From Shewanella algae (lineage in GTDB: Bacteria > Pseudomonadota > Gammaproteobacteria > Enterobacterales > Shewanellaceae): a stretch of DNA of 64,000 bases. The translations under genes and the position numbers were made by a program. This document shows positions 26,476 to 34,841 of this stretch, in pieces (position 1 is the first letter of the stretch; every line of letters starts with the position of its first letter). The stretch covers positions 1,765,001 through 1,829,000 of the forward strand of contig NZ_CP068230.1 in assembly GCF_009183365.2 (NCBI RefSeq). The letters run 5' to 3'. The notes beneath the pieces were generated by a model. The model did not search any database. It saw only the letters and a list, made by a program, of their open reading frames with translations, and was not told the DNA's origin.

Positions 26476-26499
26476 GCTCTTATCCGCGAGCCTTAGAGA

Positions 26500-26527
26500 A
26501 AGCCGCTTGCATTCAAGCGGCTTTTTT
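26500..26527 (+). terminator. Terminator of the pst-phoU operon
   Basis: AAGCCGCTTG / CAAGCGGCTT stem followed by TTTTT. Confidence 0.93.
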
Positions 26528-26570
26528 GTGCCTGTGCAGGCTGGTACAGCTCGGTTAGCTGCACCGCCCA

Positions 26571-26670
26571 GTCAACGGAGCACTTGGTCAACGGAGCTTT
26601 TGGTCTACGGGGGACTTGGTCAACAGAGCACTTAGTCAACAGAGGACTTAGTCAAAGCCCAGCCTAGTCC
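26571..26670. repeat. 16-bp tandem repeat array, about six units
   Basis: Units start with GTCAAC and end in ACTTG or ACTTA at 26571, 26587, 26603, 26619 and 26635; a degenerate sixth unit at 26651 reaches the stop codon of the VOC gene. Consensus about GTCAACRGAGSACTTR. Units 1/2 and 4/5 are most alike, as expected from stepwise duplication. Confidence 0.85.
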
Positions 26671-27047
26671 ACGCGGTATTCTGCCAGCTCGATCAGGTTG
26701 CCGTCAGGATCGCGAATATAGACTGAGTCTATCGGGCCGGTGGCGCCGGTACGGGCGACGGGGCCCTCTTCGATGTCGATACCCACGGCACTGAGATGCG
26801 CCATAACATCCTCGAGTGAACCACAGGTGATAAAGCACAAGTCCGCCGAACCACTTTGGGCTTTGGCGGCATTGGGGTAATATTCGCGGCCAAGCTGGTG
26901 CAGGTTGATTTTCTGATCGCCAAATTGCAGCGCCGTTCTGTTATCGGCAAAGGTTTGGCGTTTCATGCCCAGTTTTTGGTAGAAGGCAACACTCTGCTCT
27001 ATGTCGCGGACGGTCAACACCAGGTGATCCAGTCGGGTTACGCGCAT
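26664..27047 (-). CDS. VOC / glyoxalase-like protein
   Basis: 127 residues with two beta-alpha-beta-beta-beta modules (LDHLVLTVRDIEQSVAFYQKLG; then SVYIRDPDGNLIELAEY). Metal-ligand positions of the family are present: His8 and the Glu in NLIELAEY. Related small VOC proteins include lactoylglutathione lyases, fosfomycin-resistance enzymes and dioxygenase-like proteins; the activity here cannot be assigned. Monocistronic, minus strand. The 16-bp tandem array begins right after its stop. Confidence 0.85.
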   Translation of the reverse strand: MRVTRLDHLVLTVRDIEQSVAFYQKLGMKRQTFADNRTALQFGDQKINLHQLGREYYPNAAKAQSGSADLCFITCGSLEDVMAHLSAVGIDIEEGPVARTGATGPIDSVYIRDPDGNLIELAEYRVD

Positions 27048-27236
27048 GCTGTTATTCTCCTTGTCGCACCCGGGAGACCCTGCGGCCTCCCGGGGTAATG
27101 CACAACATTTTGCTATCGATTTGCGTCTCTGTCAGGATACAGAGTTGAGCGCCTGTTGGGGAAGGGGCGGCCGAGAAACCTTCCTTTGAGCCTCTGTCCT
27201 GCGCCCTATACAGTCTTAAATATCAAGAGGAATTCA

Positions 27237-27827
27237 ATGAAACAAACCCTGATCCGCGGCTTGCTTAATCTGCTGCCCATGGCGCTTAGTCTCTGGCTGT
27301 TCTGGTCCCTGTTTGAATCTCTCGACAGCCTGGGCAAGTTACTCTTCTCTCTGGTGGGCATGGACACTGTATTTACCGGAGCCGGTTTTATATTGGTCAC
27401 AGCCTTGGTATTTGTTGCCGGTTTACTGTTTTCCGTCAGCCCCATCGTTTGGCTCTGGAGCTGGATTGAACGGCAGTTGATGCGCTTTCCCCTGTTCAAG
27501 TCTGTCTATGGCAGTATTCGCGATATTGCTTCTTTGATGAACCGAGATGGCAGTAAGCCCAAGTCGCAGCAAACAGTATTGGTGCGCCAGGCAAACGGCG
27601 GTTTTGTGGTCGGCTTTATTATGACGGACAAGCCGCCTCAACCGCTGCTCGATGCCTTGCCCGAAGGGGACTGGGTGCCTGTGCTGTTTCAACTCTCCTA
27701 TCAGATGGCCGGGGTCACCAGCCTGGTCAAACGAGAGGACTTGATCATGGTGGATTGGTCATTCGAGGAGGCGATGCGCTTTAATCTGACCGCGGGTATT
27801 TCACAAACCCCCAAGAGCGGCGAGTAG
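27237..27827 (+). CDS. DUF502 family membrane protein
   Basis: 196-residue inner-membrane protein with two N-terminal transmembrane helices (about 5-25 and 45-70) and a C-terminal soluble domain containing LFKSVYGSIRDIASLM and FVVGFIMTD, the family pattern. The ATG at 27237 has AAGAGGA 6 bp upstream; an open frame extends further up but lacks a signal of translation. Function unknown. A weak hairpin (GGGAGTC...GACTCCC, 27850-27868) with T-rich sequence follows. Confidence 0.85.
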   Translation: MKQTLIRGLLNLLPMALSLWLFWSLFESLDSLGKLLFSLVGMDTVFTGAGFILVTALVFVAGLLFSVSPIVWLWSWIERQLMRFPLFKSVYGSIRDIASLMNRDGSKPKSQQTVLVRQANGGFVVGFIMTDKPPQPLLDALPEGDWVPVLFQLSYQMAGVTSLVKREDLIMVDWSFEEAMRFNLTAGISQTPKSGE

Positions 27828-28182
27828 GAAAAGGCTGATTCTGTGAGCGGGAGTCGCCAGAGACTCCCCATTTTGTCCGTTTTTGTGTATAATCAGCGCC
27901 GATTGTTGCCAAAAGTAGCAGTTTGTGTCCGAGTCGATTGCCATTCAATATGCCACGGTAATCTTGTCTGTCCCGCCAACACTTTGATCCCGGTGGGCCT
28001 TATCTCTTCCATTTTTATCAAGCCGAGAGCTTGTCCGCGGAAGGGTGTCACATACTGCACATAAACACCCTATAAGCTTTTGGTGTGGCTTTGGATAAGC
28101 GTTGTCCCCGGCCGAGTTCAGCGGTAACTTAGGAACTTGATCGCAGGCAGCGCAGTTTTATCCGTAAAAAGGAGCGCAAAAT
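27828..28182 (+). promoter_or_regulatory. Long leader/promoter region of the BCCT gene
   Basis: 355 bp. After the weak hairpin of the preceding gene there is a good -10 (TATAAT, 27888-27893). If used, it would give a leader near 280 nt before the TTG start. No known riboswitch fold was recognised. The Shine-Dalgarno AAGGAG lies at 28169-28174. Confidence 0.4.
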
Positions 28183-30168
28183 TTGATTAAGTCGAGTATT
28201 AATCCTCCGGTGTTTTTTTCGTCAGTGATCTGTATCGCCTTCATGGTGTTGGTGTGTGCCGTCTGGCCGAATGAGGCGCAGGAGCTATTTAAGTCAGCTC
28301 AATCCTGGCTGGAGTTGAAGGCCGGCTGGCTCTACATCATGGGCGTGGCCATTTTTCTGGTATTCATCATCTTTGTGATGGTGAGTCGCTTCGGTGATAT
28401 CAAGCTTGGGCCGGATCATGCCGAGCCGGATTACAGCTACAAGAGCTGGATTGCCATGCTGTTCTCTGCCGGTATGGGCATAGGCTTGATGTTCTTTGGG
28501 GTTGGTGAGCCTGTGATGCACTATCTGGCACCGCCGGACGCGGATCCCCAGACAGTTGAAGCCGCCAAAGAGGCGATGAAGATCACCTTCTTCCACTGGG
28601 GTATTCACGCTTGGGCCATCTATGCGGTAGTGGCCTTGAGTCTGGCCTATTTCAGCTATCGGCATAAGCTGCCACTGCTGCCAAGAAGTGCCCTCTATCC
28701 TCTGATTGGTGAACGTATTTATGGCCCCATAGGCCACTGCGTCGACACCTTTGCCGTGCTTGGCACCATGTTTGGTGTGGCTACCTCATTGGGCTTCGGG
28801 GTATTGCAGGTTAACTCGGGACTCAACTATCTGTTGGGTGATTCTTTCCCTATCAGCAGCACTGTACAGGTGGCACTGATCATAGGTATCACTCTTATCG
28901 CCACCGGCTCTGTGTTTTCCGGCCTGGATAAAGGGGTGAAGCGTTTAAGTGAGCTTAACCTCGGGCTGGCTTTTGTGCTGATGATGATAGTACTGCTGTT
29001 TGGTCCAACGGTTGCTCTGCTGCAGTCTTTCGTGCAAAACACCGGCAGCTATTTGAGTGAGCTGGTGAGCAAGACCTTTAACCTCTATGCCTACGAGCAG
29101 AAGAATGACTGGCTCGGTGGCTGGACTCTACTCTACTGGGGCTGGTGGATCTCCTGGTCACCTTTTGTCGGTACCTTTATCGCCCGGGTCTCCCGCGGCC
29201 GCACCATTCGTGAGTTCTTGGTGGGGATTTTGTTTGTTCCCAGTGGTTTCACCTTCCTGTGGATGACGGTTTTCGGTAACTCGGCGATAGATGCCATCAT
29301 GAACCATGGCGCCGAATATCTGGCTACCGCGGTTTCTACCGATGTGTCAGTCGCTCTGTTTACCTTCTTCGAGCACTTGCCGTTTTCCAGTTTGCTGTCA
29401 GTCATCGCTGTGTGTCTGGTGGTGACCTTCTTTGTGACCTCGTCGGACTCAGGCTCTTTGGTGATCGATAACCTGACCTCAGGCGGCGATGCCGATGCGC
29501 CTGTATGGCAGCGGATCTTCTGGGCCCTGATGCAAGGTGTGGTTGCCTCTGTGCTGCTGCTCGCAGGTGGCTTGCAGGCGCTGCAAACGGCAGCGATTGC
29601 CAGTGCCATGCCGTTCTTGTTGGTGATGCTGCTTATCTGCTTTGGCCTGTTCAAGGCGTTGCAGGATGACTGGCTCAAGATCAACAGCGTGCAGCTGCAT
29701 ACCACCAGTGTGCAGTACGCCAGAACCAGCGTGTCCTGGGAAGACAGGATAGATGTGTTGGTGTCGCATCCCTCCTACGAGCAGGCGCGGCGCTTTGTCG
29801 ACAACGTGGCGACACCGGCGCTGTCCAAGGTCTCTCAGGGCTTCTTGTCCCGCGGTATCAATGCCGATCTCCAGTACGATGAAGACAGGGTGAGGTTGGT
29901 CATCGAAAATGAAGAGGTGCAGACCTTTGTCTATGGCTTGCGGATCCGCGCCTTTACGCTGCCTGTGACCCATCAGACTCAGGCAGAAGCTGAGGATGAG
30001 TCACAAAATAACTACTTCCGGGTTGAAGTCTTCCTCGAACACGGCGGACAGTATTATGATGTGATGGGTTATACGGAAGAGCAGATCCAGGCAGATGTGG
30101 TGACTCAGTATGAGAAGCACCTGCATTATCTGCATCTGTCCAGCGCAGAATATGTAGAGGGCCCTTAA
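28183..30168 (+). CDS. BCCT-family choline/glycine betaine transporter (BetT-like)
   Basis: 661 residues: twelve hydrophobic segments followed by a cytoplasmic C-terminal tail of about 150 residues, as in osmo-regulated BetT. The cation/substrate motif AGMGIGLMFFGVGEP and the signature WWISWSPFVGTFIARVSRGRTI are intact. It would bring in choline for BetA/BetB or betaine directly. The start is TTG, chosen because AAGGAG sits 8 bp upstream and no better codon is in frame. A yajD-like gene follows after 24 bp. Compare the short BCCT-like gene at 14140, which is much more divergent. Confidence 0.9.
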   Translation: MIKSSINPPVFFSSVICIAFMVLVCAVWPNEAQELFKSAQSWLELKAGWLYIMGVAIFLVFIIFVMVSRFGDIKLGPDHAEPDYSYKSWIAMLFSAGMGIGLMFFGVGEPVMHYLAPPDADPQTVEAAKEAMKITFFHWGIHAWAIYAVVALSLAYFSYRHKLPLLPRSALYPLIGERIYGPIGHCVDTFAVLGTMFGVATSLGFGVLQVNSGLNYLLGDSFPISSTVQVALIIGITLIATGSVFSGLDKGVKRLSELNLGLAFVLMMIVLLFGPTVALLQSFVQNTGSYLSELVSKTFNLYAYEQKNDWLGGWTLLYWGWWISWSPFVGTFIARVSRGRTIREFLVGILFVPSGFTFLWMTVFGNSAIDAIMNHGAEYLATAVSTDVSVALFTFFEHLPFSSLLSVIAVCLVVTFFVTSSDSGSLVIDNLTSGGDADAPVWQRIFWALMQGVVASVLLLAGGLQALQTAAIASAMPFLLVMLLICFGLFKALQDDWLKINSVQLHTTSVQYARTSVSWEDRIDVLVSHPSYEQARRFVDNVATPALSKVSQGFLSRGINADLQYDEDRVRLVIENEEVQTFVYGLRIRAFTLPVTHQTQAEAEDESQNNYFRVEVFLEHGGQYYDVMGYTEEQIQADVVTQYEKHLHYLHLSSAEYVEGP

Positions 30169-30192
30169 GGGCTCGTTCACCGGAAAAGAAAG

Positions 30193-30552
30193 ATGGCAGA
30201 ACAGAGTAAATTGGATCGGGTGCTGGCGCAGGCCCGTGAGTATCAGGCAAGTCGTGAAAAAGGCTATCGGGAGCAGGCGCTCAAGCTTTATCCCTGGGTT
30301 TGTGGCCGCTGTGCCAGGGAGTTTACCCACAAGAACTTGCGTGAGTTGACTGTGCATCACAGAGATCACAATCACGACAACAACCCTTCAGACGGTTCCA
30401 ACTGGGAGCTGTTGTGTCTCTACTGCCATGACAACGAGCACTCCAGGTTTGAAGAACTGGTGCAGTACGGCGACACCAGTGAAGCCAAACAGGCGCCGGC
30501 CACCTTTAATCCTTTTGCCGATCTCAAGGCGAGAATGGCGGCCAAAGATTGA
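30193..30552 (+). CDS. yajD: YajD-like HNH nuclease
   Basis: 119-residue HNH-fold protein with CGRC...TVHHRDHNHDNNPSDGSNWELLCLYCHDNEH: two zinc-binding Cys pairs flanking the His-rich active-site core. E. coli YajD has the same size and layout. Biological role is not established. Probably cotranscribed with the BCCT gene (24-bp gap) and closed by its own terminator. Confidence 0.9.
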   Translation: MAEQSKLDRVLAQAREYQASREKGYREQALKLYPWVCGRCAREFTHKNLRELTVHHRDHNHDNNPSDGSNWELLCLYCHDNEHSRFEELVQYGDTSEAKQAPATFNPFADLKARMAAKD

Positions 30553-30598
30553 CCGCTTCTTTTGGGAAGGCCTGATAAGGCTTAAGCCATTCAATGCA

Positions 30599-30627
30599 AA
30601 AACCGTCCATTCAAGGACGGTTTTTTT
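30599..30627 (+). terminator. Terminator after yajD
   Basis: AAAACCGTCC / GGACGGTTTT stem with seven T after it. Confidence 0.93.
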
Positions 30628-30909
30628 ATGTCATAGGCGCTGATAAATGCTGTTTTCAAGTCGCCTTGGTGGTGATTTTGGAACTGATAAAAATTCTCAT
30701 TAATTAGTGGAAACCCCTGTGGCAGCTGGGTTTGCTCCGTTTTACCCACTGAAGGTAAGTGTTTTGTTGAAAAATTCGCCAATGGAATTTGAGCTGAGTA
30801 GGAGAATTGCGACAAAGTGTGTTTTGCCCCAGAGTTTGCGTTGGATTGTGCGGCCAGCAGTCTTATACTCGTCTGACAATTATTTCAAATCAAGATGGAA
30901 GCAAGCAAA
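30628..30909 (+). promoter_or_regulatory. Promoter region of the peptide transporter gene
   Basis: Candidate -35 TTGGAT (30841-30846), a 17-bp spacer and -10 TATACT (30864-30869), about 40 bp before the ATG. The upstream 200 bp are AT-rich without a clear operator. Confidence 0.5.
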
Positions 30910-32457
30910 ATGACATTAGGGTCTCCTAAGGTAAGCAAGACGCATTCTTTTATGACTGTGTCACTTATCGAGCTATGGGAACGTTTCGGTTATTACGGTA
31001 TGCAGGCGCTTATCGTGTACTTCATGGTACAGCGTCTAGGGTTTGAGGACAGTCGCGCCAACCTGGTATGGAGTGCCTGTGCCGCATTGATTTATGTGTC
31101 GCCGGCGATTGGTGGCTGGGTCGGGGATAAAATTCTCGGTACCAAGCGCACCATGTTGCTAGGTGCCGGCATTCTGTCATTGGGTTATGCCTTGATGACA
31201 GTGCCGACCGAAAACACCTGGTTCCTGTTTTCGGCCCTCGGGGTAATCGTTGTCGGTAACGGTTTGTTCAAACCCAATGCCGGTAACCTGGTGCGCAAAA
31301 TCTATGAAGGGGACGACTCCAAGATAGACAGCGCCTTTACCATTTACTACATGGCGGTGAACGTAGGTTCCACCTTCTCCATGTTGTTGACTCCCTGGAT
31401 TAAAGATTACGTCAACGCCAACTATGGCAACGAGTTTGGCTGGCATGCGGCTTTCGCCGTCTGCTGCGTGGGTCTACTGGTAGGCTTGGGTAACTACGCC
31501 ATGATGCGTAAGACTCTGGCCAACTACGGCTCAGAGCCGGATACCCGTCCGGTGGAAATGAATAAGCTTTTTGCGGTACTCGGCCTGGCGGCCCTGTCTG
31601 TAGTGGCTTCAGCCTTTATCCTCGAATATGAAGATGTGGCCCGCGCCTTTGTTTACACAGCTGGTGCCGCCGTACTCGGTATCTTTATCTACTTGATTAA
31701 AAACAGTGAAACCAGTGAACGGGCCGGTTTGATAGCCGCCTTGGTTCTGACGGTACAAACCGTATTCTTCTTTGTGTTTTACCAACAGATGTCTACCTCG
31801 CTGGCGCTGTTTGCCCTGCGTAACGTCGACTGGAACTTCCAGGCCTTTGGTATCGATCTGTGGACCTGGTCACCGGCGCAGTTCCAGGCCTTGAACCCTA
31901 TCTGGATCATGTTGCTCAGTCCTGTGCTGGCCTGGGTTTATGCCACTGCCGGACGTAACAACAAGGATATTTCCATCGCCGCCAAGTTCGCACTGGGCTT
32001 TGCCGTAGTGGCGCTGGGTTTCTTCATCTACAGCTTTGCCGGTATGTTCGCCGTCGATGGCAAGACCTCTTCCTGGGTGATGATCTGGGGTTATGGCGCA
32101 TACTCACTCGGTGAGCTGCTGGTCAGCGGTTTGGGCTTGGCTATGATTGCCCGTTACGTACCTGAGCGCATGGGTGGCTTTATGATGGGGGCTTACTTTG
32201 TCGCCTCGGGCATCTCTCAGTATCTGGGTGGTGTGGTGGCCAACTTCGCCAGTGTGCCGAAGAACATCACAGATCCGCTTGAGACTCTGCCCATCTACAC
32301 CAGCTTGTTCAACAAGTTGGGGATAGCGGCGCTGGTTTGTACCTTTATCGCGCTGGCAGTATTGCCGCTGATGCGTCGCCTCACAGAAACTCACCATTCC
32401 CACAACGGTAATGGCGGTGCCGCCAGTTCCCTTGGGAATGTCAGCTCAGAGCAGTAA
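30910..32457 (+). CDS. Proton-dependent oligopeptide transporter (PepTSo-like, POT family)
   Basis: 515-residue inner-membrane symporter of di- and tripeptides with protons. The N-terminus SKTHSFMTVSLIELWERFGY carries the ExxER motif, followed by YYGMQALIVYFMVQRLGF, GGWVGDK and GLFKPNAGNLV. By memory the whole protein is very close to Shewanella oneidensis PepTSo, whose structure is known. The ATG at 30910 is chosen because GGAAG lies 8 bp upstream and PepTSo starts MTLG; another ATG 15 bp earlier would add five residues. The C-terminus is His/Asn-rich and hydrophilic. Confidence 0.95.
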   Translation: MTLGSPKVSKTHSFMTVSLIELWERFGYYGMQALIVYFMVQRLGFEDSRANLVWSACAALIYVSPAIGGWVGDKILGTKRTMLLGAGILSLGYALMTVPTENTWFLFSALGVIVVGNGLFKPNAGNLVRKIYEGDDSKIDSAFTIYYMAVNVGSTFSMLLTPWIKDYVNANYGNEFGWHAAFAVCCVGLLVGLGNYAMMRKTLANYGSEPDTRPVEMNKLFAVLGLAALSVVASAFILEYEDVARAFVYTAGAAVLGIFIYLIKNSETSERAGLIAALVLTVQTVFFFVFYQQMSTSLALFALRNVDWNFQAFGIDLWTWSPAQFQALNPIWIMLLSPVLAWVYATAGRNNKDISIAAKFALGFAVVALGFFIYSFAGMFAVDGKTSSWVMIWGYGAYSLGELLVSGLGLAMIARYVPERMGGFMMGAYFVASGISQYLGGVVANFASVPKNITDPLETLPIYTSLFNKLGIAALVCTFIALAVLPLMRRLTETHHSHNGNGGAASSLGNVSSEQ

Positions 32458-32480
32458 TGACTGAGTGACCTATAAATCCC

Positions 32481-32509
32481 AAAAAGACCGCGATTGCGGT
32501 CTTTTTCTT
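32481..32509 (+). terminator. Terminator after the peptide transporter gene
   Basis: AAAAAGACCGC / GCGGTCTTTTT stem with a short loop, then CTTT; it can work in both directions between converging genes. Confidence 0.9.
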
Positions 32510-32546
32510 TATGAAGGCTTGGTTGCCTTGAACGCTTAAAGCTGTA

Positions 32547-32807
32547 TCACTCTTTTTTACTTGCTTTGCTCTTGTCGCTGCGCCCAAGCCTGGCCTCTGC
32601 CTCGAGGTATTTGGCTCTGCTGATAATGCCGCTGTTTTCCATGCCCGAAAAGGCGCGTTTTCGCTCCGGGAGTTTGGCAATAATGGCGCGTTTCTCTTCA
32701 TCCGGGCAACGGCTCCAATTGACGATTTCATCTATATGGCGCAGGCAGCCCATACAAAAGTCGTCTTCATTGAGGCCGCAGCGCGCCACGCAGGGAGATT
32801 GGATCAT
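32547..32807 (-). CDS. DUF1289 family protein
   Basis: 86 residues with the family core SPCVARCGLNEDDFCMGCLRHIDEI, a compact four-Cys zinc- or Fe-S-binding pattern, and then WSRCPDEEKRAI. The Lys/Ser-rich tail is disordered. Function unknown. AAGGA precedes the ATG. The three-base overlap with an upstream open frame (32804-33100) is considered accidental. Confidence 0.87.
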   Translation of the reverse strand: MIQSPCVARCGLNEDDFCMGCLRHIDEIVNWSRCPDEEKRAIIAKLPERKRAFSGMENSGIISRAKYLEAEARLGRSDKSKASKKE

Positions 32808-33296
32808 TCAACATCCTTCTTATCAATATTCTGTTCAGCGGCGGAGTGTAGCGCGTGAATTGGCGCGATTGATTTCACTCGACCAATTTCACTCAACCAT
32901 TTCGTTAGATTGAGTTCGTTAGATTGAGTTCGTTCGATTGTTTTGTCAGCTTGAATGCACCAGTCTATTGCGGCAGGTGCAAAGGTAACAGCTTTGAGCG
33001 GATTTATACCTGAAAATAGCGGCGGCAGCTTTCGTTGCCAAGCCGCCAGGAAAGATGATGACTCGGGCTTTAGGCATAGTTTATTGAAACAATAATCCAC
33101 TCCTAATCAATTTGTTATGTGAATTAGTCCCTACTGCTGGCTTTTCCCCTTAGCTGTAAAGCTATCAGCAAGCGGGAGACTCAACCCCAGCTTTTTCGCA
33201 GGCTTTGCCCCCTGTTTCCTGCTTGGGTGGCGCTATTTTCCTCAAAGGCAACCAGGGGCTATAATGCGACCCCTTTAAGTTAATCGGGCCAGTAAA
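32808..33296. other. Intergenic, 489 bp, with 14-bp tandem repeats
   Basis: Holds the promoters of the divergent DUF1289 and methyltransferase genes. A 98-codon minus-strand open frame spans part of it but includes the tandem repeats and lacks protein-like features. No known operator was seen. Confidence 0.5.
32872..32940. repeat. Two adjacent 14-bp-period tandem arrays
   Basis: Array A: ATTTCACTCRACCA at 32872-32885 and 32886-32899. Array B: TTCGTTAGATTGAG at 32901-32914 and 32915-32928, then a partial third copy to 32940. ACTCAA in A and TTGAGT in B can pair, so the block may also fold as a hairpin. Confidence 0.8.
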
Positions 33297-34640
33297 ATGT
33301 GTGACTGCCAACAGAATTCCCCCCGGCAAGCCGAGCCAGTGGCCGGCAGGGTTGAAACCCGGCTGACGGCAGTTGATTGCAGCTTGCCCGAGGTGAAAGC
33401 AGAGCTTCGACAGCTCAGTCAGTTGTTGCTCTCAAGCCGCGCGCTTTGGAGTGTCAGGAGTTTCGAGCACCACAAGCTTCCCTGGCAGCAGCGCTTTGCC
33501 AAGCTGGCCGCAGCGCTCTGGGCTATTGATGACGATGCGCTCGAGACTGTGGATGCCAGTCAGTCATTGTTGTTGGCAACCCTCTGGCCGGCCTTGGCTG
33601 CAGATTTGAGCGAGCAGGAATTGGCCCTGTGGGACAAGAGACACTTTGCCTGGCACCTCTTTGATTATCCCGCACCTGAGCAGGATAATGGCCAACCTAA
33701 GCTTTGTGCGTCAACTGAGGCCCGGCTCAGTGCCAGTATAAAGGGCCGAAAATGGCAGCAGATAAGCCGCTTTGCCAATACCATCGCCACCCATAACAAC
33801 CCCTTTCCTTTATTGGAGTGGTGCGCCGGAAAAGGGCATCTCGGGCGCCTGCTCAGTGCCTTGAGCGGCAAGGCGGTATTGAGCCTGGAGTGGCAAGCAT
33901 CTTTGTGCGAAGCCGGCGAGCTAGCGGCAAAAAAACGTAACTTGCCGCAGCAATTTGTCTGTGCCGATGCCTTTGCCGCCGAGCCTTGTTATCTCAAGCC
34001 CAAGCAGCATGCCATTGCGCTGCATGCCTGCGGCGAGCTGCACCTGACGCTGCTGCGCCGCGCGGTTGCAAGTGGCACCGCTGTGGTCTCGGTTTCCCCT
34101 TGTTGTTATCACCTCTTGCCCTCCGGCGATATCACTCCCTTGAGTCAAAGTGCCCAAGAGCAGGCGCTGCGATTGGATAAGGCGGCGCTGCAACTGCCGC
34201 TTAATCACAGTGTTATTGCCAATCAAAAGGCGCGCGCCGACAGGATCAAAGAGGTCAGTTGGCGGCTCGGATTCGATAGTCTGCAGCGTGAAGTGCGTGC
34301 TCAGGACACTTATCTGCCACTGCCTGCGGTACGGCAGAGTCAGCTGTCCGGCAGCTTCAAGGACTTCTGTCTTTGGGCCGCGGCGCAAAAGGGAGTGCTA
34401 TTGCCTGAGGCGGTGGATTTTGCCGCCTATCAGCGCTTGGGGGAGCAAAGGCGCAGATTAACCGCCCGTATTGACTTGGCGGCACATCTGTTTCGGCCGG
34501 TTATTGAACGGTATCTGCTGCTCGATAGGGTCTGTTTCCTGTTGGAGGCCGGTTACCGGGTGCAGCTAGGCGCCTTTTGTGAGCAGGCCACCACGCCGCG
34601 CAATGCCTTAATCCATGCCTGGTTGCCTGGTAGCCGATAA
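33297..34640 (+). CDS. SAM-dependent methyltransferase (METTL25/RRNAD1-like)
   Basis: 447 residues. Central Rossmann methyltransferase features: LLEWCAGKGHLGRLL (motif I, about residues 179-193), LSLEWQASLCEAG (motif II acidic residue) and ALHACGELHLTLL. Later comes SVSPCCYHLLP, the Pro-Cys-Cys block typical of this Cys-rich family. The N-terminus MCDCQQ has extra Cys. The target, perhaps RNA or protein, is unknown. Stands alone; the gap to oleA holds only a hairpin. Confidence 0.8.
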   Translation: MCDCQQNSPRQAEPVAGRVETRLTAVDCSLPEVKAELRQLSQLLLSSRALWSVRSFEHHKLPWQQRFAKLAAALWAIDDDALETVDASQSLLLATLWPALAADLSEQELALWDKRHFAWHLFDYPAPEQDNGQPKLCASTEARLSASIKGRKWQQISRFANTIATHNNPFPLLEWCAGKGHLGRLLSALSGKAVLSLEWQASLCEAGELAAKKRNLPQQFVCADAFAAEPCYLKPKQHAIALHACGELHLTLLRRAVASGTAVVSVSPCCYHLLPSGDITPLSQSAQEQALRLDKAALQLPLNHSVIANQKARADRIKEVSWRLGFDSLQREVRAQDTYLPLPAVRQSQLSGSFKDFCLWAAAQKGVLLPEAVDFAAYQRLGEQRRRLTARIDLAAHLFRPVIERYLLLDRVCFLLEAGYRVQLGAFCEQATTPRNALIHAWLPGSR

Positions 34641-34654
34641 ATGAAACAACAAGG

Positions 34655-34685
34655 CCCGCTTGGACAGAGATGTCTCTCAAGCGGG
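34655..34685 (+). other. Hairpin between the methyltransferase gene and oleA
   Basis: 8-bp stem CCCGCTTG (34655-34662) with CAAGCGGG (34678-34685); the loop itself contains AGAGA...TCTCT. There is no T-tract, so it is not a classical terminator. Confidence 0.45.
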
Positions 34686-34841
34686 GAATTAGTCGGCGCC
34701 AAGTACCGGCTTAATGCGTTTTTTATTGAATACCCCGGCGTTTCTTGGTCAAATGACGCCAGCCTGGGGCATAAGACTTAATTATCACGACCCCAAAAGA
34801 TAACAAGGGCACAGAGCGCCCGAGAGAGCGATTGGCTTTTC

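Noticed and set aside
26571..26670. CRISPR array
   Set aside because: Units are 16 bp and directly abutting without spacers, so this is a simple tandem repeat; no cas gene is present anywhere in the window.
30670..30700. Possible Fur-box-like AT-rich stretch (GATAAAAATTCTCATTAATT) before the peptide transporter gene
   Set aside because: Too few matches to the GATAATGATAATCATTATC consensus and no iron-related gene downstream.
32804..33100. 98-codon minus-strand open frame overlapping the DUF1289 start
   Set aside because: It crosses the 14-bp tandem arrays (visible as repeated short peptides), has no recognisable domain, and the DUF1289 gene has its own Shine-Dalgarno.
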